In this document: one piece after another, positions 9,125 to 17,625 of the stretch
Layout of the letters: every line of letters begins with the position of its first letter
Numbering within the stretch: the first letter of the stretch is position 1
Source of the DNA: an uncultured bacterium
GTDB lineage: Bacteria; Bacteroidota; Bacteroidia; Bacteroidales; Bacteroidaceae
Direction of reading: 5' to 3'
Assembly: GCA_946188155.1 (NCBI GenBank)
Contig: CAMHUC010000005.1
Span: forward strand, 1 to 64,000
Length of the DNA: 64,000 bases
The notes under the pieces: generated by a model
Database searches by the model: none
Told to the model about the DNA's origin: nothing
The model's input: the letters and a program-made list of their open reading frames with translations, nothing else
Position numbers and translations under genes: made by a program

Positions 9125-9547
9125 ATGACGATTAACGAGACACAAGACGAGATTATAGAGGAGTTCGCCGGTCTGGACGACTGGATGGACAAGTACCAGC
9201 TGCTGATAGACCTGGGCAACGAGCAGGAGCCGCTGGATGAGAAGTACAAGACGGAGCAGAACCTCATCGACGGCTGCCAGAGCCGCGTGTGGCTGCAGGC
9301 CGACTACGCCGACGGAGCCATCACCTTCACCGCCGAGAGCGACGCCCTCATCGTGAAGGGCATCGTCAGCCTGCTCATCCGCGTGCTCAGCGGCCATACA
9401 CCGCAGGAGATACTCGGCGCCGACCTCTACTTCATCGAGCAGATAGGACTGAAGGAGCACCTCTCGCCCACCCGCTCCAACGGCCTTCTCGCAATGGTGA
9501 AGCAAATGCGGATGTATGCCCTGGCTTTCAGTAAGATGCAGTCGTGA
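9125..9547 (+). CDS. sufE: SufE-family Fe-S cluster assembly sulfur acceptor
   Basis: SufE accepts persulfide sulfur from the cysteine desulfurase SufS for Fe-S cluster assembly in the cytoplasm. The reactive Cys is in LIDGCQSRVWL (about residue 50), with the family's GLDDWMDKYQLLIDLG start and SNGLLAMVKQMR end. The ATG at 9125 is preferred over a GTG at 9116 because the upstream bases are AGTGA repeat. The 140 residues match the family. No sufS or sufBCD is nearby; a perfect terminator follows. Confidence 0.92.
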   Translation: MTINETQDEIIEEFAGLDDWMDKYQLLIDLGNEQEPLDEKYKTEQNLIDGCQSRVWLQADYADGAITFTAESDALIVKGIVSLLIRVLSGHTPQEILGADLYFIEQIGLKEHLSPTRSNGLLAMVKQMRMYALAFSKMQS

Positions 9548-9572
9548 GACGCACAAAAAAGAAAACTTCGGA

Positions 9573-9609
9573 GACGGAAACTTCAGCCAAAGTTTCCGTC
9601 TTTATTTTT
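9573..9609 (+). terminator. Rho-independent terminator after sufE
   Basis: GACGGAAACTT (9573-9583) pairs with AAGTTTCCGTC (9590-9600) over a six-base loop and is followed by TTTATTTTT. Confidence 0.9.
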
Positions 9610-9613
9610 CAAA

Positions 9614-9630
9614 CCGCTGACAGTCAGCGG
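9614..9630. promoter_or_regulatory. Perfect palindrome CCGCTGACAGTCAGCGG upstream of nrdD
   Basis: Eight-base arms flank a single central A. It lies 60 bases upstream of the nrdD -7 box, where an operator could lie. Its core CTGACAGTCAG recurs at 51162-51176 and 53687-53701. No regulator can be named. Confidence 0.4.
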
Positions 9631-9690
9631 ATTGACATTTTTTAACTACAGAAAAGTTTTCCAAAACGGACAACTTACAGATATTTGTTG

Positions 9691-9698
9691 TAACTTTG
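9691..9698 (+). promoter_or_regulatory. nrdD -7 box TAACTTTG
   Basis: A perfect TAnnTTTG box 69 bases before the nrdD ATG, implying a leader of roughly 65 bases. No good -33 element was seen. Confidence 0.6.
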
Positions 9699-9767
9699 CA
9701 CACGGTTTCCAAAACCATACGAGATAAGCATACAAAAGCATCAACTAAAAACTTTGAGTAAGAAGAT

Positions 9768-12005
9768 ATGATTCAGACAGTTGTAAAGCGCGACGGGCGC
9801 ATTGTGGGATTCAACGAACAGAAAGTGATGGCTGCCATCCGCAAGGCCATGCTCCACACCGACAAGGGTGAGGACGAGCGGTTGCTGTATCAGATTACCG
9901 ACCATATCGCCCAGCGCGGCGACAGCCAGATGACGGTGGAGCAGATACAGGACGCCGTGGAGATAGAGCTGATGAAGTCGAGCCGAAAGGACGTGGCCCA
10001 GAAGTACATCGCCTACCGCCACCAGCGCTCCGTGGCCCGCAAGGCCAAGACCCGCGAGGTGTTCCTCGACATAGTGAACATCAAGAACAACGACGTGACT
10101 CGCGAGAACGCCAACATGAACGCCGACACGCCGGCGGGCATGATGATGAAGTTCGCCTCGGAGACCACCAAGCCCTTCGTAGACGACTACCTGCTCTCGG
10201 AAGAGGCACGCGAGGCCGTGGAGCACAACTATCTGCACATCCACGACAAGGACTACTACCCCACGAAGTCGTTCACCTGCGTGCAGCACCCGCTGGACAA
10301 CATCCTCAACTGCGGCTTCATAGCCGGCCACGGCGCCTCGCGACCGGCCAAGCGCATCGAGACGGCATCGGTGCTGGCCTGCATATCGATGGAGTGCGCA
10401 CAGAACGAGATGCACGGCGGACAGGCCATACCGGCCTTCGACTTCTACCTGGCCCCCTACGTGCGGCTGACCTACATCGAGGAGCTAAAGGCCCTGGAGG
10501 AACTCAACGGCGAGAGCTACCGCGACCTCTACGACGAACCCCTGATGGACTACCTGAAGAAGCCCCTCGACGGGCTCACCGGCCGCGAGCGCGCCCAGCA
10601 GCACGCCATCAACAAGACCGTGGGCCGCGTTCACCAGGCGATGGAGGCCTTCATCCACAACATGAACACCATCCACTCGCGCGGCGGCAACCAGGTGGTG
10701 TTCTCCAGCATCAACTACGGTACGGACACCAGCGCCGAGGGCCGCTGCGTGATGCGCGAGATACTGCTGTCGACCTACGAGGGCGTCGGCGGCGGCGAGA
10801 CGGCCATCTTCCCCATACAAATCTGGAAGAAGAAGCGCGGGGTGAACTATCTGCCCGAGGACCGCAACTTCGACCTCTACCAGCTGGCCTGCAAGGTGAC
10901 GGCCCGCCGATTCTTCCCCAACTTCCTGAACCTCGACGCCACCTTCAACCAGGACAGCGACTGGCGCGCCGACGACCCGAAGCGCTACATGCACGAGGTG
11001 GCCACGATGGGCTGCCGCACCCGCGTGTTCGAGAACCGCTTCGGCCCCAAGACGTCGATAGGCCGCGGCAACCTGAGCTTCTCGACCATCAACATCGTCA
11101 AGCTGGCCATCGAGTGCATGGGCGAGCAAGACCAGCAGAAGCGCATCGACCTGTTCTTCGCCAAGCTCGACCACATGCTCGAACTGACCGCCAAGCAGCT
11201 CGACGACCGCTTCCAGTTCCAGAAGACGGCCTTCGCCAAGCAGTTCCCACTGCTGATGAAGAGCCTGTGGATAGGTGCCGACAAGCTGAAGCCGACAGAC
11301 ACCGTGGAGAGCGTCATCAACCAGGGCACCCTCGGCATCGGCTTCATCGGACTGGCCGAGTGCCTCGTGGCCCTCACCGGGCGGCACCACGGCGAGTCGG
11401 AGGAGAGCCAGCAGCTGGGTCTGAGGATTGTTACCTACATGCGCGACCGGGTGAACGAGTTCTCCGAGCGCTACCACCACAACTACTCCGTGCTGGCCAC
11501 GCCGGCAGAGGGCCTCTCGGGCAAGTTCACCAAGAAGGACCGCAAGGAGTTCGGCGCCATTCCCGGCGTGACCGACCGCGACTACTATACCAACTCGAAC
11601 CACGTGCCGGTGTACTACAAGTGCTCCGCCCGCCACAAGGCCGAGGTGGAGGCCCCCTATCACGACATCACACGCGGCGGCCACATCTTCTACGTGGAAA
11701 TCGACGGCGACGCCACCCACAACCCGCAGGTCATCATGAGCGTGGTGGACATGATGGACCAGCTGAACATGGGCTACGGAAGCGTGAACCACAACCGCAA
11801 CCGCTGCATGGACTGCGGCTACGAGAATGCCGACGACCACCTGGAGGCATGCCCCAAGTGCGGCTCGAGGAACATCGACAAGCTGCAGCGCATCACCGGC
11901 TACCTGGTGGGCACCACCGACCGCTGGAACTCGGGCAAGCTGGCCGAGCTCAACGACCGCGTGACCCACATCGACCACGGCATGCAGGACTTGTTTGGAG
12001 AGTAG
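9768..12005 (+). CDS. nrdD: Anaerobic ribonucleoside-triphosphate reductase, large subunit
   Basis: Glycyl-radical enzyme (class III) that reduces NTPs to dNTPs without oxygen. The N-terminal ATP-cone (TVVKRDGRIVGFNEQKV, residues 3-90) is the allosteric site. The zinc site is CMDCGYEN...CPKC near residues 680-706. The glycyl radical loop is in RITGYLVGTTDRWNSGK near the C-terminus. Length (745) is normal for ATP-cone-bearing NrdD. The activase gene nrdG follows after a 232-base repeat-filled gap on the same strand. This is consistent with a strict or facultative anaerobe. Confidence 0.97.
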   Translation: MIQTVVKRDGRIVGFNEQKVMAAIRKAMLHTDKGEDERLLYQITDHIAQRGDSQMTVEQIQDAVEIELMKSSRKDVAQKYIAYRHQRSVARKAKTREVFLDIVNIKNNDVTRENANMNADTPAGMMMKFASETTKPFVDDYLLSEEAREAVEHNYLHIHDKDYYPTKSFTCVQHPLDNILNCGFIAGHGASRPAKRIETASVLACISMECAQNEMHGGQAIPAFDFYLAPYVRLTYIEELKALEELNGESYRDLYDEPLMDYLKKPLDGLTGRERAQQHAINKTVGRVHQAMEAFIHNMNTIHSRGGNQVVFSSINYGTDTSAEGRCVMREILLSTYEGVGGGETAIFPIQIWKKKRGVNYLPEDRNFDLYQLACKVTARRFFPNFLNLDATFNQDSDWRADDPKRYMHEVATMGCRTRVFENRFGPKTSIGRGNLSFSTINIVKLAIECMGEQDQQKRIDLFFAKLDHMLELTAKQLDDRFQFQKTAFAKQFPLLMKSLWIGADKLKPTDTVESVINQGTLGIGFIGLAECLVALTGRHHGESEESQQLGLRIVTYMRDRVNEFSERYHHNYSVLATPAEGLSGKFTKKDRKEFGAIPGVTDRDYYTNSNHVPVYYKCSARHKAEVEAPYHDITRGGHIFYVEIDGDATHNPQVIMSVVDMMDQLNMGYGSVNHNRNRCMDCGYENADDHLEACPKCGSRNIDKLQRITGYLVGTTDRWNSGKLAELNDRVTHIDHGMQDLFGE

Positions 12006-12026
12006 ACACGAAGGAGTGTTTTTCTG

Positions 12027-12210
12027 ACAACGAATTAAGACGAATTACACGAATTACACGAATGGATGCGAATCGCACGAATGGATACGATTTGCGCGAA
12101 TTGATACGATTTGCACGAATCAGGGAAACAAATAATTCGTGAAACTTAGTAATAATTAGTGGAATTAGTAATAATTCGTGGAATTCGTGTAATTCGTCTT
12201 AATTCGTTGT
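12027..12210. repeat. Inverted repeat array (ACGAATTACACGAATT family) between nrdD and nrdG
   Basis: The left arm 12027-12062 (ACAACGAATTAAGACGAATT and onward) matches the reverse complement of 12174-12210 over about 36 bases with one mismatch or indel. The 110-base interior holds more degenerate copies (CACGAATGGATACGATTTG). It could fold into a long stem between two co-directional genes and so modulate read-through into nrdG. No promoter was seen inside. Confidence 0.8.
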
Positions 12211-12237
12211 TCTAAAGAAAAAACATGCAGCGTTGAC

Positions 12238-12729
12238 ATGATTCGAGTACTTGACATTATAGAAGATACGATGGTGGACGGTCCGGGATTCCGGACCTCC
12301 ATTTATTGTGCCGGCTGCCGCCATGCCTGTCCGGGCTGCCACAACCCGCAGTCGTGGAACTTCGGCGGCGGCCGGGAGATGCAGACGGAGGAGATGATGA
12401 GAGTGATCGAGGCCGACCCCTTCGCCAACGTCACCTTCTCGGGCGGCGACCCCATGTATCAGGCCGAGGGCTTTGCCGAGCTGGCCCGCCAGATCCACCG
12501 CCGCACCAACAAGGACATCTGGTGCTACACGGGCTTCACCTTCGAGCACCTCATCAACCCCTACCAGCTGGAACTGCTCGAGGAGATCGACGTGCTGGTC
12601 GACGGCCCGTTCATCCAGCGGCTCCGCAATCCCGACCTGCTGTTCCGTGGCAGCAGCAACCAGCGCATCATCGACGTGCAGGCTTCGCTCTATGCCGGCG
12701 AGACAATCCTCTGGCAGCCAGACATATAG
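12238..12729 (+). CDS. nrdG: Anaerobic ribonucleotide reductase activating protein (radical SAM)
   Basis: Radical SAM activase that installs the glycyl radical on NrdD. The cluster-binding motif CRHACPGC (CxxxCxxC) is at about residues 25-32, followed by FSGGDPMYQ, the family's glycine-rich SAM-contact segment. At 163 residues it is the usual short NrdG length. The GTVDGPG-like start MVDGPGFRTSIYCAGC is also characteristic. It is the partner of the upstream nrdD. Confidence 0.96.
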   Translation: MIRVLDIIEDTMVDGPGFRTSIYCAGCRHACPGCHNPQSWNFGGGREMQTEEMMRVIEADPFANVTFSGGDPMYQAEGFAELARQIHRRTNKDIWCYTGFTFEHLINPYQLELLEEIDVLVDGPFIQRLRNPDLLFRGSSNQRIIDVQASLYAGETILWQPDI

Positions 12730-12766
12730 TGCATTGTATCGACGAGATTTGTATCTAATATGGACG

Positions 12767-12839
12767 ACTGTAGGGCGTTTTGCTTGTCAAACGCCGCCTG
12801 CCTGGGTTTCGGCGTTTGACAAGCAAAACGCCCTACAGT
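12767..12839. terminator. Perfect 30-bp hairpin between convergent nrdG and phosphatase genes
   Basis: ACTGTAGGGCGTTTTGCTTG plus TCAAACGCCG (12767-12796) pairs base for base with 12810-12839, leaving a 13-base loop. The stem is far longer than an ordinary terminator and resembles a REP-type unit (compare 23035-23092 and 56848-56895). It can stop transcription from both sides. Confidence 0.75.
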
Positions 12840-12877
12840 GGGAATTAGGCAGTAATACCTTCAAGACACCACAATAG

Positions 12878-14161
12878 TCAGTGCCCGTAGCTGTCAAGCT
12901 TCTTCAGATAGTAGTCGCGGAAGTCGGCCCAGCGGTAATAGGGCGCACAGTCGGTGGGCAGGGGCAGCGTGGCCTCGTCCTCGTTGAGGAGCACCTTGAA
13001 GAGCACGTCCTTGTCCTGAGGGTTCTTGCGGTAGAACACGAACTGGATGTTGGCCGCCATCGGGAACACCTTGTAGTTCACCCACCCCTTCTCCACCAGC
13101 TCGTCGAGGTTGTCGTCCTGCTGGTCGAAGCCGTTAAGCCCCAGCAGGCAGGCCAGCGGCAGCACCACCGTCTCGTGGCCGTAGCGCAGCGTGGCCCCGT
13201 TCTGTGGCAGGGCGATACAGCTGTCGGCCTCCTGGATAATCTTGCGCAGCAGGTTGCGCTGCACGAAGGGCTGCGTGCCGCCGTTCATGGGGCAGGCCCC
13301 GTAGAGGATGTACCAGAAGGCGTTAACCTGCAGCCAGTTGTCGTAGAGTTCCTCGGGGGTATAGATGTCGAACATATCGAAGTGCTTGCCTTTCTCCGTG
13401 CCCTGGGCGCTGGAGGCAAACTTGAAATAGGCCAGGTTCAGACGGTAGAGGTTCAGCTCGCGATGGGCGTAGGCCGTATCGTTGAAGAGCCGTTCCATCG
13501 GAGCCTGATGGCTCTGATGGCGATGGCAGAAGTCGTCGTACTGCCGGCGGGCTTCGCGCGTCCATTTCTGATTGTACAGCTTGCGGTCCTGCAGGTTCAT
13601 GTAGTACATGTCGTGCTGGCTGGCATCGTGAGTGATGCGCAGCCGGGGGTTCAGGGCCGCCAGCTGCTGCAGGGCGCTCTCCATGGAGAGGATGCAGCGT
13701 ATGACGATGGTGCTCTTGGCGTCGATGTAGGCATCGCCCTTGAACACCGTGGGGAAGCGCTCGAACATACGCCGGGCGATGTCGCGGTGCTGCCGGGCCC
13801 CCAACGGGGTCAGCTCGCCCAGACGGTCGCGAGCCTCCTCGCGGAGCAGGCTGATGCGGCGATAGGTCTCCTGGCCTTTCGCCGTCAGCTTACCCAGGCT
13901 GTCGGCCTTGTTGAACGAGGCGTATGGATAGTCGTACTCGCGCTGGTTGATCATGAAGCGCGAGCCGTGGCGACCGTAGTGGCTGATATAGAACGGCTTC
14001 TTGCCCTTGGGGGCAGGCGAGAGTTTGGCCGACGGGCCCGGATAGGCGAAGTAGTTGCTGCTGGCTCGCTGGTCGTTTTCACGCAGTTCCTCACGCACGG
14101 TCTGAGCGTAGGCAGCGACATAGGATAAGACAGAAAAGACTAAAAGAATAAATTTTCTCAT
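12878..14161 (-). CDS. Histidine acid phosphatase family protein, secreted (MINPP/phytase-like candidate)
   Basis: The Sec signal MRKFILLVFSVLSYVAAYAQ directs it to the periplasm or beyond. The catalytic RHG motif is in YISHYGRHGSRFM (about residues 60-70), and the distal proton donor is probably the HE of LRYGHETVVLPLACLLG (about residue 320), as in the histidine phosphatase superfamily clade 2. Length (427) resembles the Bacteroides inositol polyphosphate phosphatases, but RHGSRFM lacks the Pro of the classic RHGxRxP. Substrate is therefore not assigned. Its promoter overlaps the divergent promoter of the next gene. Confidence 0.85.
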   Translation of the reverse strand: MRKFILLVFSVLSYVAAYAQTVREELRENDQRASSNYFAYPGPSAKLSPAPKGKKPFYISHYGRHGSRFMINQREYDYPYASFNKADSLGKLTAKGQETYRRISLLREEARDRLGELTPLGARQHRDIARRMFERFPTVFKGDAYIDAKSTIVIRCILSMESALQQLAALNPRLRITHDASQHDMYYMNLQDRKLYNQKWTREARRQYDDFCHRHQSHQAPMERLFNDTAYAHRELNLYRLNLAYFKFASSAQGTEKGKHFDMFDIYTPEELYDNWLQVNAFWYILYGACPMNGGTQPFVQRNLLRKIIQEADSCIALPQNGATLRYGHETVVLPLACLLGLNGFDQQDDNLDELVEKGWVNYKVFPMAANIQFVFYRKNPQDKDVLFKVLLNEDEATLPLPTDCAPYYRWADFRDYYLKKLDSYGH

Positions 14162-14179
14162 AAGATTTTTGCTGTTTCG

Positions 14180-14211
14180 GTTGCAAAGTTACGAAAAAAA
14201 CTGTATTTTTG
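14180..14211 (+). promoter_or_regulatory. Promoter of the 14231 gene and rpoN
   Basis: TTG (14181-14183), 20 bases, then TATTTTTG (14204-14211), 19 bases before the ATG at 14231. It interlocks with the minus-strand promoter at 14184-14215. Confidence 0.65.
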
Positions 14212-14215
14212 CAAA
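14184..14215 (-). promoter_or_regulatory. Promoter of the histidine acid phosphatase gene
   Basis: Minus strand: TTTG (14215-14212), 20 bases, TAACTTTG (14191-14184). Each promoter's -33 element adjoins the other's -7 box, so one polymerase should exclude the other. Confidence 0.7.
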
Positions 14216-14230
14216 AAAATTTGCGAGATT

Positions 14231-14902
14231 ATGGCAAAAAACGCGAAATGGAGTGATGACTACTGGCTGCCGCTGATGCAAATATACCTGCAGAAGCCTG
14301 TGGGCGTGAAGCCGATGTACAGCCGCAGGATGGTGGACCTGAGCCTGGAGCTACACCTGGCCCCCCACCTGCTCTTCAACCGTATGTGCCAGCTGGCCAA
14401 CCTGGAGACGCCCCGCATAGAGCATATCTGGGAGACCTACGGCAACAACCCCCGGAAGCTGGAGCGCGCCGTCAGGCTGTGGCGCGAGATGCGCGGCTAC
14501 GGCAATGCCGACGACTTCTACGAAGGTGTATCAATCAACGAGACGTTCGAGCGCGACTTCAGGCCACTATATGCCGGTACGACGCTGATGCCCGTGACGC
14601 TCATCCTCATCCTCGACCTCTACTTCCGGCTGACCCCCATCACGATGGTGGCAGAGACGCCGGAGGTGCAGGAGCTGGCCAGGCTGACCAAGCAGAGCCC
14701 GAGCCAAGTGGCGGAAGTGATGCAGGTGCTGCAGTACTGCGACCCCTACCTGAACCGCAAGAATGCCATCGACTCGCCGCTGCTGGAACCCTGCCGGGCC
14801 GTATGGCGACGATTCGGCAATGGCGACACGGAACAGCTGGCAGCGCACGCCAAAGAGCTGAAGGAGTACTTTATGACTGAAGACAAGAGACAGGAGAAAT
14901 GA
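14231..14902 (+). CDS. Conserved Bacteroidetes protein encoded upstream of rpoN, function unknown
   Basis: A 223-residue soluble protein with no signal peptide and no convincing membrane segment. I cannot assign a named domain. The sequence is mostly helical in character (for example RMVDLSLELHLAPHLLFNRMCQL and ELARLTKQSPSQVAEVMQVLQY, the latter reminiscent of a helix-turn-helix). It overlaps rpoN by four bases (ATGA), so the two are co-transcribed and probably translationally coupled. That suggests, but does not prove, a link to sigma-54 function. Confidence 0.8.
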   Translation: MAKNAKWSDDYWLPLMQIYLQKPVGVKPMYSRRMVDLSLELHLAPHLLFNRMCQLANLETPRIEHIWETYGNNPRKLERAVRLWREMRGYGNADDFYEGVSINETFERDFRPLYAGTTLMPVTLILILDLYFRLTPITMVAETPEVQELARLTKQSPSQVAEVMQVLQYCDPYLNRKNAIDSPLLEPCRAVWRRFGNGDTEQLAAHAKELKEYFMTEDKRQEK

Positions 14903-16407
14903 GCGACAGACTGGCCCAGATACAGGAACAGAAACAAGAACAGCGACTGGCACAACAGGCTTCGATACAGCAGATGCTGCAGTCGTCGCTGATGGAGCTG
15001 CCCATCACCCAACTGGCCGACCGTGTGAATACGGAGATGAACGACAATCCGGCACTGGAAGTGGACACGGCCTACGACTCGATGGACGGCCCCGACACTG
15101 AAGCCGATACAGACTATACTGATCCGGCCGAGGACTATGCCACCCAGAACGAACGGGAGGAGAGGCAGTCGGCACTCGACGAAGCCCTGGAAAACATCGG
15201 GCGCGACGATGAAGACCCGCCCGTGTACCACGGAGGCTCCGACGTAGCTCAAAGTCGCGAAGAGGACATCTACGGCGCTGAAGAGTCGTTCTATGAAGAG
15301 CTGAAGAAGCAGATGGGCGAGATAGAACTGAGCGACCGCCAGCACGAAGTGATGGAATACCTCATCGGCTCGCTCGACAACGATGGGCTGCTGCGCAAGA
15401 GCCTGTCGGCTGTCAGCGACGAGATGGCCATCTACTATAACATCGACGTCACGGAACAGGAGATAGAGGACGTGCTGCTCCGGCTACAGGAGTTCGACCC
15501 CGCCGGCATCGGGGCCCGCTCGCTGCAGGAGTGTCTGCGCATACAGATTGAACGCCGCGACGAGTCACGACTGAAGGCACTGATGATGAGCGTGGTGACC
15601 AACTACTTTGAGGAGTTCACCCATAAGCACTGGAACGTCATCCGCAAAGCACTCTCACTCAACGACCAGCAGGCAGAGGTGCTCTTCAGCGAGCTGCGCA
15701 AACTGAACCCGAGGCCAGGAGCCTCGATGACGGAGACCGTAGGCAGGAGCCTGCAGCAGATTACGCCCGACTTCATCGTAGACACCCACGACGACGGCAC
15801 CATCACCTTTACCGTAAACCGCGGCGAGCTGCCGGAGCTGACCGTCTCGCAGTCTTTCCTGGACTCCATGAAGGAATACCAGCAGAACAAGGAGAACATG
15901 AGCCGACAGACGAAGGAGGCGCTGCTGTATATTAAGAAAAAGGTGGACTCGGCGCAGAACTTCATCGAGGCCATCCACATGCGCTACCACACACTACAGC
16001 TGACGATGCAGGCCATCATCACGCTCCAGCGGCCCTTCTTTCTCGACGGCGACGAGACATCGCTGCGCCCGATGATACTGAAAGACGTGGCCGACAGGAC
16101 AGGACTGGACCTGTCGACCGTCTCCCGGGTGTGCAGCTCGAAGTATGCCCAGACACGGTGGGGCATGTTCCCACTGCGCTTCTTCTTCAGCGACAGCTAT
16201 ATGACAGAGGACGGCAGCGAACTCTCTACCCGGCAGATAAAGGCAGCCATGCGCGAGATTGTCAAGGCAGAGGACAAACACAAGCCACTCAGCGACGACG
16301 CCCTGAGGGAGGAGATGGAACGCGCCGGATTCCCCATAGCCCGCCGCACGGTGACCAAATATCGCGAGTCATTGGGCATACCCGTGGCACGGCTGAGGAA
16401 GGAATAG
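14899..16407 (+). CDS. rpoN: RNA polymerase sigma-54 factor
   Basis: Alternative sigma factor needing bacterial enhancer-binding ATPases. The N-terminal Gln-rich region I (QEQKQEQRLAQQASIQQMLQ) is followed by an acidic region II (about residues 55-120), the core-binding domain, the helix-turn-helix segment (DLSTVSRVCSSKYAQTRWG) and the RpoN box (ARRTVTKYRESLGIP) near the C-terminus. Length 502 fits the family. The start codon overlaps the stop of the upstream gene. No enhancer-binding protein gene is in the window. Confidence 0.97.
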   Translation: MSDRLAQIQEQKQEQRLAQQASIQQMLQSSLMELPITQLADRVNTEMNDNPALEVDTAYDSMDGPDTEADTDYTDPAEDYATQNEREERQSALDEALENIGRDDEDPPVYHGGSDVAQSREEDIYGAEESFYEELKKQMGEIELSDRQHEVMEYLIGSLDNDGLLRKSLSAVSDEMAIYYNIDVTEQEIEDVLLRLQEFDPAGIGARSLQECLRIQIERRDESRLKALMMSVVTNYFEEFTHKHWNVIRKALSLNDQQAEVLFSELRKLNPRPGASMTETVGRSLQQITPDFIVDTHDDGTITFTVNRGELPELTVSQSFLDSMKEYQQNKENMSRQTKEALLYIKKKVDSAQNFIEAIHMRYHTLQLTMQAIITLQRPFFLDGDETSLRPMILKDVADRTGLDLSTVSRVCSSKYAQTRWGMFPLRFFFSDSYMTEDGSELSTRQIKAAMREIVKAEDKHKPLSDDALREEMERAGFPIARRTVTKYRESLGIPVARLRKE

Positions 16408-16468
16408 TTTACGGTTTATAGTTTACGGTTTATAGTTTATAGTTTACGGTTTATAGTTTATAGTTTAC
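16408..16468. repeat. TTTATAG/TTTACGG tandem repeats after rpoN
   Basis: The 60 bases between rpoN and the next gene are about eight copies of TAGTTTACGGTTTATAGTTT-type units, the same family as at 25342-25494 and 40527-40655. The array runs to the GTG start of the next gene, so any ribosome-binding region there is repeat sequence. Confidence 0.8.
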
Positions 16469-16469
16469 A

Positions 16470-17090
16470 GTGAGTAGGGAAAGGAATATCATACTGACAG
16501 CGCGCATAGTAAGCATCGTGTTTACGCCGTTCTATCTGCCCGTGCTGGGCCTGACGCTGCTGTTCGTGTTCAGCTATATGAACCAGATGCCGTGGGCCTA
16601 TAAGTTCCAGGTCCTCACGATGGTATATCTGATCACGGTTGTCATGCCCACCGTCCTCATCCACCTGTATCGAAGGTCGCAAGGATGGTCGCTGATACAG
16701 CTGGGCAGCAAGGAGCGGCGCATGGTGCCCTACGTGATCAGCATCCTCTGCTACTTCCTGTGCATGTATCTGATGGACTACCTGCACATCCCCCACTTCA
16801 TGAGCAACATCGTGGGAACGGCACTGTTCATACAGGTGGTCTGCGCACTGATCAACGTGTGGTGGAAAATCTCCACCCACACGGCGGCCATCGGGGGCGT
16901 GGCGGGAGCCTTGTTCGTATTCGGCGAGTTCTTCACCTTCAACCCCGTATGGTGGCTTTGCCTGGTGACTCTCCTGGCAGGGGTTCTCGGCACCAGCCGC
17001 ATGATTCTGCGCCAGCACAGCCTGTCGCAGGTACTTGTCGGCTTCCTCGTCGGGCTCGTATGCTCCATCGTCGGACTCATCTTTTTATAA
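16470..17090 (+). CDS. PAP2-like integral membrane protein
   Basis: The 206 residues contain about six hydrophobic segments. The C-terminal half has elements like a type 2 phosphatidic acid phosphatase: KISTHTAAIGG and SRMILRQHSLSQVLVGFLVG, which resembles the SRxxxxxHxxxD motif with Gln in place of the final Asp. The first motif (KxxxxxxRP) is not convincing, so catalytic activity is doubtful. The start is a GTG directly at the end of a TTTACGG repeat array; no better ATG exists upstream. It may be co-transcribed with rpoN and with purE downstream. Confidence 0.75.
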   Translation: MSRERNIILTARIVSIVFTPFYLPVLGLTLLFVFSYMNQMPWAYKFQVLTMVYLITVVMPTVLIHLYRRSQGWSLIQLGSKERRMVPYVISILCYFLCMYLMDYLHIPHFMSNIVGTALFIQVVCALINVWWKISTHTAAIGGVAGALFVFGEFFTFNPVWWLCLVTLLAGVLGTSRMILRQHSLSQVLVGFLVGLVCSIVGLIFL

Positions 17091-17118
17091 GAATTGAAGA
17101 ATTGAAACAATTGAATAT

Positions 17119-17625
17119 ATGGAACCATTAGTAAGTATCATCATGGGCAGCACAAGCGACCTGCCCGTTATGGAGAAAGCCTGCAAGCTGCTCAACGAGC
17201 TGCAGGTGCCCTTCGAAGTGAATGCCCTCTCGGCCCATCGCACGCCCGATGCCGTGGAACAGTTTGCACGCAGTGCCAAGGAGCGCGGCCTGCGGGTGAT
17301 TATCGCCGGAGCCGGCATGGCCGCCGCCCTGCCGGGCGTCATCGCGGCATCGACCACGCTACCTGTCATCGGCGTACCCATCAAGGGCATGCTCGACGGA
17401 CTTGACGCTATGCTCTCCATCATCCAGATGCCGCCGGGCATCCCCGTGGCCACCGTCGGCGTCAACGGAGCGCAGAATGCAGCTATCCTCGCCGTGGAGA
17501 TGCTGGCCCTGGGCGACGAGCAGCTGGCTCAGCGACTGGCCGACTACAAGAGCGGTCTGAAGGAAAAGATTGAGAAGGCTAACAAGGAACTCTCGGAAGT
17601 GAAATATGAGTACAAGACGAATTAG
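17119..17625 (+). CDS. purE: N5-carboxyaminoimidazole ribonucleotide mutase
   Basis: Class I PurE converts N5-CAIR to CAIR in purine synthesis. Signatures: GSTSDLPVMEKA near the N-terminus, the active-site SAHRTPDAV (about residues 43-51) and AGAGMAAALPGVIA. Length 168 is normal. Its last 20 bases overlap the start of ispG in a different frame, an unusual coupling of purine and isoprenoid genes. Confidence 0.96.
   Translation: MEPLVSIIMGSTSDLPVMEKACKLLNELQVPFEVNALSAHRTPDAVEQFARSAKERGLRVIIAGAGMAAALPGVIAASTTLPVIGVPIKGMLDGLDAMLSIIQMPPGIPVATVGVNGAQNAAILAVEMLALGDEQLAQRLADYKSGLKEKIEKANKELSEVKYEYKTN

Noticed and set aside
10394..12142. 582-codon open frame overlapping nrdD
   Set aside because: Arg/Pro/His-rich, produced by GC-rich codon bias in the shifted frame; no domain, and nrdD motifs are complete.
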